Shown: positions 22,816-28,937 of the stretch, piece after piece
Position numbering within the stretch: position 1 is the first letter of the stretch
Layout of the letters: each line of letters opens with the position of its first letter
NCBI GenBank assembly: GCA_937128795.1
Contig: CAKZMQ010000005.1
Coordinates: forward strand, 1-33,847
Origin: an uncultured Solirubrobacterales bacterium
GTDB lineage: Bacteria > Actinomycetota > Thermoleophilia > Solirubrobacterales > JACPNS01
Reading direction: 5' to 3'
DNA length: 33,847 nucleotides
Notes under the pieces: model-generated
Told to the model about the DNA's origin: nothing
Database searches by the model: none
What the model saw: the letters and a program-made list of their open reading frames with translations, nothing else
Made by a program: the position numbers and the translations under genes

Positions 22816-24150
22816 TTACAGCGACCAGCTGGACTTCTTGTCCAGCTTGAGCTTGCGTCCACCGGCGACGAAGCCGATCGACGTGGCCTGGGCCTCCAGC
22901 GGCGAACCGGCGCCGGCCGAGCAGGCGATCGTCAGTGACCCCCCCGAGGCAAGGTTGCGCGCCGAGGCAAAGATCTCGCTGGCCTTTTCCGGTGCGAGCA
23001 GGTCCAGGCCGTCGATCAGCAGCGCCGTGTTGTGACCGGCCTCCGCGAGGCGTCGGTCGCGCTCAAGCACCAGCTCAAGCGCCGGAAGGATGTCTTCGAC
23101 CGGCTTTCCGGGCTTGGCTGCGACCACGTCGAACTTTGTCGCGACGGCCTCGGTCTGCTCGGGGCGCGGCGCAACCACCACGATGCTCGTCACGACAGAT
23201 GATCCAGCCAGCTGATCGGCGAGCGAGAAGAGCATTTCCGTGGCGGCCGCACGAGTCGGACCGGTGACCACCGTGCGCGAGCCGGCGTGAACCGGTGCGT
23301 GTTTGAAAAGTCGCTTGGCGAAACGCTCTCCCAGCGGCGCCGCTTCGATCTCGTCGAACTTCGGCGTCTTCTGTTTGCGTTGCTCGGCATCCTGCCCATT
23401 GACGCGATCGATCGAGGCAACAACGAGGTCGGTGCGACCGCGCTTGGCCTTCTTGGCTTGGCACTCGATCAGGTCGCCGCGCTTGAGGCTCCAACGGCGG
23501 ACCTCCCCACGCGGGACGTCAGCGTCGCCTCGCACGCGTCGGGACATGTCGGTGCGCAATCGGCCGCCGCCACCGGATCCCGGTTCGAACACGCCGCTGA
23601 TCGGCGTCTTTGGCTCGGTCGAACCAGCCTGATTCTGGCCCTTGCGACCGCGCCCACGGGCCTCCTCAGACTGCGAGCTGCCTGCTTTTGAGCCGGTCGG
23701 CTCCGCTCGCTCGGATTTGGCTCCACCGCGGTTTCGCGCCGTGCGTTCAGACGGCTGGCGTTCCGCAGATTTGCGGTCGCGCCCGCCTCGCGAGCGCCCG
23801 CCACGGCCGTTGCCGCCTCGCTGACCACGACCGGCGCGCTCGCCCGAACGCGGTCGTGACTCTCGCGCGGCACGTTCTGCGGCAGCGGCTTCACGGGCTT
23901 CGTCCTCAAGTCGTTCCTGTTCGGCAAGTTCCCGCTCGCGCTCGGCCTTGATCGCTGCAAGTGCCTCGGCCTTCGCCTCGACAGCCGGACGGATCTCGTC
24001 GCCAATTGCGCCACGCGACTCAAGGATCGCAATCGTCAGGTCTGGCTTGCGCAAGGTGCGGTAGCCCTCGATTTCGAGCTCACCCGCCAAGGCGTGCAAA
24101 TCCGCCAAGGGGCTTTCCAAAAGATTGTCGATGTCAAGCACTGCGCTCAC
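22816..24150 (-). CDS. Rho-like protein with degenerate ATPase (no P-loop)
   Basis: The 444-residue protein follows the layout of transcription terminator Rho but lacks its catalytic sites. Residues 8-47 resemble the Rho N-terminal helical domain (LESPLADLHALAGELEIEGY). Residues 50-185 are a long Arg/Gly/Glu-rich linker typical of actinobacterial Rho. Residues 186-250 resemble the RNA-binding cold-shock domain (DADVPRGEVRRWSLKRGDLI, VVASIDRVNGQDAE). At the position of the Walker A motif (GPPKAGKT in Rho) it has TGPTRAAATEM (296-306), with no Lys-Thr/Ser. The Walker B region is reduced to HNTALLIDGLDLLAP, and SARNLASGGSLTIACSA matches the ARNIEEGGSLTI segment. It stops about 60-80 residues short of a full Rho C-terminus. 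It may bind RNA or modulate Rho but is unlikely to be a motor. It follows the 2-phosphoglycerate kinase by 36 bases, with its own -10-like element. Confidence 0.78.
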   Translation of the reverse strand: MSAVLDIDNLLESPLADLHALAGELEIEGYRTLRKPDLTIAILESRGAIGDEIRPAVEAKAEALAAIKAERERELAEQERLEDEAREAAAAERAARESRPRSGERAGRGQRGGNGRGGRSRGGRDRKSAERQPSERTARNRGGAKSERAEPTGSKAGSSQSEEARGRGRKGQNQAGSTEPKTPISGVFEPGSGGGGRLRTDMSRRVRGDADVPRGEVRRWSLKRGDLIECQAKKAKRGRTDLVVASIDRVNGQDAEQRKQKTPKFDEIEAAPLGERFAKRLFKHAPVHAGSRTVVTGPTRAAATEMLFSLADQLAGSSVVTSIVVVAPRPEQTEAVATKFDVVAAKPGKPVEDILPALELVLERDRRLAEAGHNTALLIDGLDLLAPEKASEIFASARNLASGGSLTIACSAGAGSPLEAQATSIGFVAGGRKLKLDKKSSWSL

Positions 24151-24167
24151 TGGAAGCGCGAATCCTA
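24151..24167 (-). promoter_or_regulatory. Possible -10 element of the Rho-like gene
   Basis: TAGGAT (24167-24162, minus strand) fits TANNNT and lies 11 bases before the GTG start, in the 36-base gap after the kinase gene. It would give a message with a leader of only a few bases. No -35 was assigned. Confidence 0.35.
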
Positions 24168-24186
24168 GACAACTGGCCGCGGAGCC

Positions 24187-25146
24187 CTACTCGAGCTCGG
24201 CCTCGATCGTTTCCAGGACGAGGTTCATGATCGCCACCAGCGCATCGTCGAGCGAACTGTTCTCGACCACCGGCACGCCTTCGCGCCGGGCGTGATCGAT
24301 GATGTAGCTCTGCAGGCGCCGGATGCGCCCGAACGCCCCCAAGTAGCGCTCGACGGCTCGGCGCTGTGAGTCTCCGCGTGCCAGAAAGTGACTGCGATGC
24401 AAGTCCTCGTCGTCGATCGCGACTACAACTTGTACGACCACCGCGTCAAGCTGCGCAAGCCCCTCGATTGCGCCCGGCACGCAGTGAACGCCCTCAATGA
24501 CCAGCGACGTTCGCTCGATCGTCGCCCGCTCGATCAAAGCGTTGATTCCAACCGACACCTGCTCGACCTGCCGTTCGAAGCCGGCGATCAGCGGATCGGG
24601 TGTGGTCGTGTTGATGTGTACACCGTGGTCGGCGTCGAACGAGGAATGGTGCACTGCGGGCATGAACTGGTTGGAGAAGAACGCCCTCAGCACCTGACGC
24701 ACCATGTCGGTTGCGGTCACGCGTGTCACTCCTAGCCGGTGCGCGAGCATCGTCGCAAGCGTTGATTTGCCCACGCCGGTCGCACCGCAGATCATCAGGA
24801 TCAGCGGGCGGTGCAGGTGGTCGAGCCGGCGCCACTGACGAAAGTGCCGCACCGCCACGTCGCCCTCCTCCGCGCCGAGCACCTCCTCAGCAAGTTGCGA
24901 GAGCTCGCCCGAGGCGATGTCTGTGTCACCGCGGTCGAGCAGCTTCCGCTCGATCACCGTGGCCAGTTCATACGACCGATCCGGCTGGATCCCGGAGGAC
25001 ATCAGCGACATCGCCATCAGCCCCTTCGAGAACGGAAACCGCCGATCTTTCTTGACCACAAGCACCGAGGTGGAACCCTCGTCTGCTGCGAAGTCTGCCG
25101 TCTTTTCCTGCAATCGCTGCCCTGGGGATGGGTTTGGTTCGCTCAT
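24187..25146 (-). CDS. 2-phosphoglycerate kinase (cDPG pathway, with ATP-cone domain)
   Basis: In methanogens this kinase phosphorylates 2-phosphoglycerate to 2,3-diphosphoglycerate, the precursor of the osmolyte and thermoprotectant cyclic 2,3-diphosphoglycerate. The 319-residue protein has the two-domain layout of the archaeal enzyme. First is an ATP-cone-like domain (about residues 27-92: VLVVKKDRRFPFSKGLMAMS, IQPDRSYELATVIERKLL). A P-loop kinase domain follows, with Walker A GATGVGKST (121-129), TDMVRQVLRAFF, HHSSFDADHG, IAGFERQVEQVSVGINALIE and VIEGVHCVPG. The ATG at 25146 overlaps the stop of the cDPG synthetase gene as ATGA, so the next enzyme of the pathway is encoded directly upstream and translationally coupled. 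The coupling strongly supports the assignment. Specificity could still differ from the archaeal enzyme. Confidence 0.85.
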   Translation of the reverse strand: MSEPNPSPGQRLQEKTADFAADEGSTSVLVVKKDRRFPFSKGLMAMSLMSSGIQPDRSYELATVIERKLLDRGDTDIASGELSQLAEEVLGAEEGDVAVRHFRQWRRLDHLHRPLILMICGATGVGKSTLATMLAHRLGVTRVTATDMVRQVLRAFFSNQFMPAVHHSSFDADHGVHINTTTPDPLIAGFERQVEQVSVGINALIERATIERTSLVIEGVHCVPGAIEGLAQLDAVVVQVVVAIDDEDLHRSHFLARGDSQRRAVERYLGAFGRIRRLQSYIIDHARREGVPVVENSSLDDALVAIMNLVLETIEAELE

Positions 25147-26417
25147 CGATCGGCCTCCTGCCAGACATTCAACAGCAATTGATCGAGTTCGGCGACATCA
25201 CTGACCGGACGATTGCGAATGAAGCCGATTGACGCCCCGATCTCTGTGGCCCGCCGCGCAACCGTGTCGATCGCCGCCGCCTTGATCTCGACGAGAAAGT
25301 GGTCACAGCCCGCACGCTCGGCCTCGGCCAGATCATCTTCAAGAGCGTCGCGACGGGCGAGATTGCTGGAGACCAACACAGGCTGCAGCCCGTCGATCTC
25401 GGTCGCACCGGTCGTGAATGCCGCCACTCGTGCTTCTGCCGGCGGCGTCACTGCGGGAGCAGAAACCATGCGAAAGCTCGTGACGACGGCATCAGTCATC
25501 GTGCGGACCTGAGCGACCTCTACGTCCATTGCGTCGCGGACGAGCACGAGATCTGCGATCGCCACGCGCGCGGGGCCAATCCCCTGTTGCGCCTGTGCAA
25601 GGCTGCCCGCAATCGTGATCGTCGCGTCGGCAACAATCGGTGGGATCGTCGCGCCACTCCCTTCAAACAGCAGCGCGTCGACGCCGTCGATCGCAGCAGC
25701 AAGATCAACGCCAGCGGCAAAATTCGTCTGCTGCGTCGCGCCGGCAAACCCGCCGCCCACGCGGCGACAGCCGACGGTGGGAACGTTTGCGAGCGCGGCA
25801 TCCTCGAGGTAGTCCGATGCCGCGTGCGCGCCACCTGCCGCAAGTTCCAGCAGTCGCTCGACGCCGACTGGCGGCACCGCCAGCTGCGGCTCTGCCGGAC
25901 CTCCACGACCCATCGAGACGATCGCCGGCGACGCGCCAGCGTCAACCATGAGCAGGGCGAGATGGCCGCAGACAGCGGTTTTACCTGTGCGCTTAGCCGT
26001 TCCGACGACGGCGATTTTCGGTCCGCCAAAACTCGACTCGCTCTGCCGCAACGGCGCAAGCTCCGCGCCGGGCGCGTGGAATCTCAATCCGTAAGCAAGC
26101 ACGACTCCAGCCAGTCGCAACGTTTCGCTCGCGTCGGCGATCGGCTCGTCGCTGAGATCGATGACCAGGTCGGCAGGGGTTGTGGCCAACGCTGTGCGCA
26201 ACGCAGCCATCGGCGTATCACCGCGAACGAGGTCGTAGCCGTAGACACTTTCGGGGTCGTCCAGCGCCGAGGGCGGCACCTTCTCGCTGCCGCCAAGAAA
26301 CACCACACCGGCAATCTCGTGCTCGTTCGACAATCCCGCCAGAGCATCTTTGACGACGACCGGCTGATGCTCGCCGTCGATCAGCACAATTGCGCGCTTG
26401 CGATCCGCTGCGGTCAT
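25143..26417 (-). CDS. cpgS: Cyclic 2,3-diphosphoglycerate synthetase
   Basis: The enzyme closes the intramolecular phosphoanhydride of 2,3-diphosphoglycerate with ATP, forming cDPG; it is characterised from the methanogen Methanothermus fervidus. The 424-residue protein starts with the family hallmark IVLIDGEHQPVVVKDAL (archaeal: LIDGEHYPPVV), then VVFLGGSEK. The P-loop follows as IAVVGTAKRTGKTAVCGHLA (residues 135-154), an unusual glycine/lysine loop typical of this family, and then MGRGGPAEPQL (169-179). The rest contains VDALLFEGSGATIPPI and terminal MDVEVAQVRT and VLVSSNLARRD segments. The family is also filed under COG2403 (predicted GTPase). The gene lies 36 bases after a phosphoesterase and overlaps the 2-phosphoglycerate kinase. 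No Shine-Dalgarno is evident. Length is close to the archaeal protein, so it looks intact. Confidence 0.85.
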   Translation of the reverse strand: MTAADRKRAIVLIDGEHQPVVVKDALAGLSNEHEIAGVVFLGGSEKVPPSALDDPESVYGYDLVRGDTPMAALRTALATTPADLVIDLSDEPIADASETLRLAGVVLAYGLRFHAPGAELAPLRQSESSFGGPKIAVVGTAKRTGKTAVCGHLALLMVDAGASPAIVSMGRGGPAEPQLAVPPVGVERLLELAAGGAHAASDYLEDAALANVPTVGCRRVGGGFAGATQQTNFAAGVDLAAAIDGVDALLFEGSGATIPPIVADATITIAGSLAQAQQGIGPARVAIADLVLVRDAMDVEVAQVRTMTDAVVTSFRMVSAPAVTPPAEARVAAFTTGATEIDGLQPVLVSSNLARRDALEDDLAEAERAGCDHFLVEIKAAAIDTVARRATEIGASIGFIRNRPVSDVAELDQLLLNVWQEADR

Positions 26418-26453
26418 CGGTACTGGTGCGGCGATCGAGCGATTACCGCGCCG

Positions 26454-27275
26454 TCAATCCCTCTGCGGTCGACGATGCCCGGCGATCAGCTCTTCGGATT
26501 TCGTGTATTCGAGTGTGTGCGGATTGAACTTCAGCAACAGGTCGCTGCCGACACCCGGGTAGTGGCGCGAGATCGTCACCTGATCGGCGTCGCCCTCGAT
26601 CAACAGGTAACACGGTCGCGTGCGGCCGCGGACGCGCATCGTGCTGACGGTGCCGGTCGTGACCACGAACATGCTCTCGAAGCGCCACGCATAGGGAACG
26701 TGTTTGTGCCCGGACAGCACGAGATTCACCCCAGAACGGTTTAAGCAAGCGAGTGTGTCGCCTGCGTCGTGCACCACGTTGCGCTCGCGCCCAGTACCGG
26801 GAACCGGCAGCAAATGGTGGTGGAGCACGAAGATCTTCAACGCGGCCTCGCGGTCGAAGCAGCTCTCGATCCACTTGTACTGGCCGCGACCGACTGTGCC
26901 GTAGTCGAGGTCCGGCTCCGTCGAGTCGACCGAAACGACCGCCAGTTGGTCGGTGTAAAGGTCGCTGTTTCGCGATCCGAAGACGTCCTCGAAGTGCTCG
27001 TATCCGACGTTTCGCGCATCGTGGTTGCCCGGGATCACCACGAGGTGCTCGCAGTGCAGGCGATCGAGATAGTCCTGCGCCAACTCGAACTCCGGCAGAT
27101 AGCCCTCGTTCGTGAGATCGCCCGAAACGATCGTCATCTCGACGTCGTGTTGGTTGATCTCTTCGATCGCGTTCTCGATCAGCTCCGGAACGAAATACGT
27201 CGATCCGCAGTGGATGTCGGAGATATGCGCAATCTTGAAACTCTCGGACTGAGCGCTTTCGGGCTGTTCGCTCAC
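26454..27275 (-). CDS. Calcineurin-like metallophosphoesterase
   Basis: The 273-residue protein has all five metal-binding motifs of the class III cyclic-nucleotide phosphodiesterase-like (CpdA-type) fold: HISDIHCG (Asp20, His22), VSGDLTNEG (Asp53), IPGNHDARN (Asn84, His85), VLHHHLLPVP, and LSGHKHVPYAW. No signal peptide or membrane segment is visible, so it should act in the cytoplasm. The substrate cannot be read from sequence. It is flanked by folP (4-base ATGA overlap) and by the cDPG synthetase (36 bases), so a cyclic or anhydride phosphate metabolite is a reasonable guess; hydrolysis of cDPG itself is a hypothesis set out in the findings. Start at 27275 is fixed by the folP overlap. Confidence 0.88.
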   Translation of the reverse strand: MSEQPESAQSESFKIAHISDIHCGSTYFVPELIENAIEEINQHDVEMTIVSGDLTNEGYLPEFELAQDYLDRLHCEHLVVIPGNHDARNVGYEHFEDVFGSRNSDLYTDQLAVVSVDSTEPDLDYGTVGRGQYKWIESCFDREAALKIFVLHHHLLPVPGTGRERNVVHDAGDTLACLNRSGVNLVLSGHKHVPYAWRFESMFVVTTGTVSTMRVRGRTRPCYLLIEGDADQVTISRHYPGVGSDLLLKFNPHTLEYTKSEELIAGHRRPQRD

Positions 27276-28225
27276 GCGCTTTCGCCTTTCTGCGGGCCGG
27301 TGGCCCTACGAAGTTCTTCGGCAAGTTCGAGGTCGGCAGCAACGTCCATCTGGCCGTTCAGCGCAGCACGCACGCGCAGAAAGTCATCGGCCGCGGCCAC
27401 GTCGTGCACGCGAACGATCGAGACGTTCTGGTCGACGCCGAACGCAAGTGCCGCGAGAGTTCCGGCATCGCGCTCCAGCGGTCCACGCCCAGTCAGGGCG
27501 CCGATGAAGTCTTTTCGACTGATCGCAAGCAGCAGCGGGTGGCCGAGCGACCGCAGCTGGTCGAGCTCGCCGAGCACCTCGATCGTCTGGGCCGGCGTCT
27601 TCGCGAAGTCAGGACCGGGGTCAAGGATGATCCGGTCGAGCGGTACCCCCTGCTCGGCGGCTCGCGCGATTGCGTCCGACAAGTAGGTCTTCACGTCCGC
27701 CGTCACATCCGCGTAGTGCGGAAACAGCTTCTGTTTCGGTCGCGCGCGCGTATGCATCAACACGATCGCGGCTTCGCCCTCGGCGGCAGCGGCGGCGAGG
27801 TCGTCGTCAGCGAGACCACTCACGTCGTTCACGATCCGCGCCCCGGCCGCGATCGCCGCCCGCGCGACCGTCGGTTTGTAGGTGTCGACGCTGACAACCG
27901 CACCCGGCAGCGCGGAGATCGCTTCAATCACCGGTACCACCCGATCGATCTCGACCTGGGCGTCGACTGCTGGCTTGTTCGTGACCCCCGACTCCCCACC
28001 GACGTCGATCACATCCGCTCCTGCCGCGATCAATTGCCGAGCCAAGTCGACGCGATCGGCGACCGTCTTCTCGCCCGGGGCATCGGAGAACGAATCCGGA
28101 GTCGCGTTGACAATGCCCATCAGGTAAGGGCGCCAGGGTCTGCGCGGCGCGAGGCCAAGCGAACCCCAGAGCCGATCGAACTCGGAAGGGCTCAATTCGG
28201 CCGAGTCGTTCGCCGTGTCGCTCAT
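27272..28225 (-). CDS. folP: Dihydropteroate synthase (variant substrate loop)
   Basis: DHPS condenses p-aminobenzoate with dihydropterin pyrophosphate in folate synthesis and is the target of sulfonamides. The 317-residue protein has the pterin-binding motifs GIVNATPDSFSD (residues 37-48) and DVIDVGGES (71-79), then SVDTYKPTVARAAIAAGA, IVNDVSGL, LMHTRARPK, ILDPGPDFAKT, ISRKDFIGALTGR and IVRVHDVAAAD. The loop after GGES reads GVTNKPAV, in place of the usual TRPG; that loop contacts the sulfonamide/pABA site in characterised enzymes. The ATG at 28225 has a TAGAGT -10-like element exactly 8 bases upstream and is preferred over an in-frame TTG at 28234. It heads the folP-phosphoesterase-cDPG unit. 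Confidence 0.92.
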   Translation of the reverse strand: MSDTANDSAELSPSEFDRLWGSLGLAPRRPWRPYLMGIVNATPDSFSDAPGEKTVADRVDLARQLIAAGADVIDVGGESGVTNKPAVDAQVEIDRVVPVIEAISALPGAVVSVDTYKPTVARAAIAAGARIVNDVSGLADDDLAAAAAEGEAAIVLMHTRARPKQKLFPHYADVTADVKTYLSDAIARAAEQGVPLDRIILDPGPDFAKTPAQTIEVLGELDQLRSLGHPLLLAISRKDFIGALTGRGPLERDAGTLAALAFGVDQNVSIVRVHDVAAADDFLRVRAALNGQMDVAADLELAEELRRATGPQKGESA

Positions 28226-28239
28226 CTGCGCCAACTCTA
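28226..28239 (-). promoter_or_regulatory. Putative leaderless promoter element of folP
   Basis: TAGAGT (28239-28234, minus strand) fits TANNNT and ends 8 bases (TGGCGCAG) before the folP ATG. It lies in the 82-base divergent region shared with the histidine-phosphatase gene and probably drives the five-gene folP operon. Confidence 0.5.
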
Positions 28240-28284
28240 CGGCAATCGGTGGCGGGCGGGCGGGGTTGGCGCAGCTTCATCCGC

Positions 28285-28307
28285 CGCACCTGTGATGCTG
28301 CGCGGCG
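28285..28307 (+). promoter_or_regulatory. Putative leaderless promoter of the histidine-phosphatase gene
   Basis: The block CGCACCTGT, G, ATGCTGCGCGGCGATGC (28285-28311) reappears upstream of the SDR gene (30679-30704), differing by one inserted base. The -10-like GATGCT (28294-28299) is followed by GCGCGGCG (8 bases) and the ATG, so transcription probably starts at or very near the ATG. Confidence 0.45.
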
Positions 28308-28910
28308 ATGCCAGATCTGACCAAGTTCGAAGCGGTTCTGATGCGCCACGGCCAGACCGAGTGGAGCGTCCGCGGCAAGCACACCGGAAAAACCGACCTT
28401 CCGTTGACGCCCGAAGGCGAGGCCGAGGCCTTGGCGATGGCTCCGCACATCGGCGGCCATAACTATCAACTGGTGCTGAGCAGCCCGCTTGAACGCGCGC
28501 ACAACACCTGCAAGCTGGTCGGCCTCGGCGAGCACGCCAAGCTTCGTGACGACCTCAGGGAATGGGACTACGGCGACTACGAGGGACTGACATCGATCGA
28601 CATTCGCGATCGCAATCCGAACTGGCTGCTTTGGCGCGATGGCTGCCCGAGCGGAGAATCACCCGCGCAGATCGTCGAACGCTGCGATCGCGTCGTCGCT
28701 GAGCTGGTCGATTTCGCCGAGCGGGACGCGGGTGACGCGATCGTGTTTGCCCACGGCCACATCTTGCGTGCGCTTGCCGCTCGTTGGTGCGAACTACCGC
28801 TGATCACCGGCCAGCACTTGATGCTGGCCACTGCCGCGGCGAGCTCACTCGGCTACGAACACTCGACGCGCGCGATCAAGTTCTGGAATCGCACGTCCCA
28901 AGATCGCTGA
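28308..28910 (+). CDS. Histidine phosphatase / phosphoglycerate-mutase-like protein
   Basis: The 200-residue protein belongs to branch 1 of the histidine phosphatase superfamily: catalytic RHG in VLMRHGQTEWS (Arg13-His14-Gly15), SSPLERAHNT, the acid-base DLREWDYGDYEGL, GCPSGES, and the second histidine in IVFAHGHILRALAARWCEL. The WDYGDYEGLT and WRDGCPSGES segments resemble SHB17-type sugar-bisphosphate phosphatases more than true 2,3-BPG-dependent phosphoglycerate mutases, which makes a phosphatase role more likely (inference). It is divergent from folP and converges on glpD with 27 bases between. A phosphoglycerate-type substrate is possible given the cDPG genes nearby, but this is not shown. 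Confidence 0.9.
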   Translation: MPDLTKFEAVLMRHGQTEWSVRGKHTGKTDLPLTPEGEAEALAMAPHIGGHNYQLVLSSPLERAHNTCKLVGLGEHAKLRDDLREWDYGDYEGLTSIDIRDRNPNWLLWRDGCPSGESPAQIVERCDRVVAELVDFAERDAGDAIVFAHGHILRALAARWCELPLITGQHLMLATAAASSLGYEHSTRAIKFWNRTSQDR

Positions 28911-28937
28911 TCGCCCGACCCGCGTCGCTCAACACGA

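Noticed and set aside
22816..24150. Functional transcription terminator Rho.
   Set aside because: The P-loop lysine and threonine, most of Walker B and the C-terminal R-loop region are absent.
25299..26744. Long plus-strand frame of 481 codons opposite the cDPG synthetase.
   Set aside because: No recognisable motif and shadow-like composition; the minus strand carries clear family motifs over the same span.
26443..27342. Alternative minus-strand frame overlapping the phosphoesterase.
   Set aside because: Arginine-rich and motif-free; the frame 26454-27275 carries all five phosphoesterase motifs.
28308..28910. Classical 2,3-BPG-dependent phosphoglycerate mutase (gpmA).
   Set aside because: RHG motif is present, but length (200 residues) and the WDYGDYEGLT / GCPSGES segments fit SHB17-type or general histidine phosphatases better.
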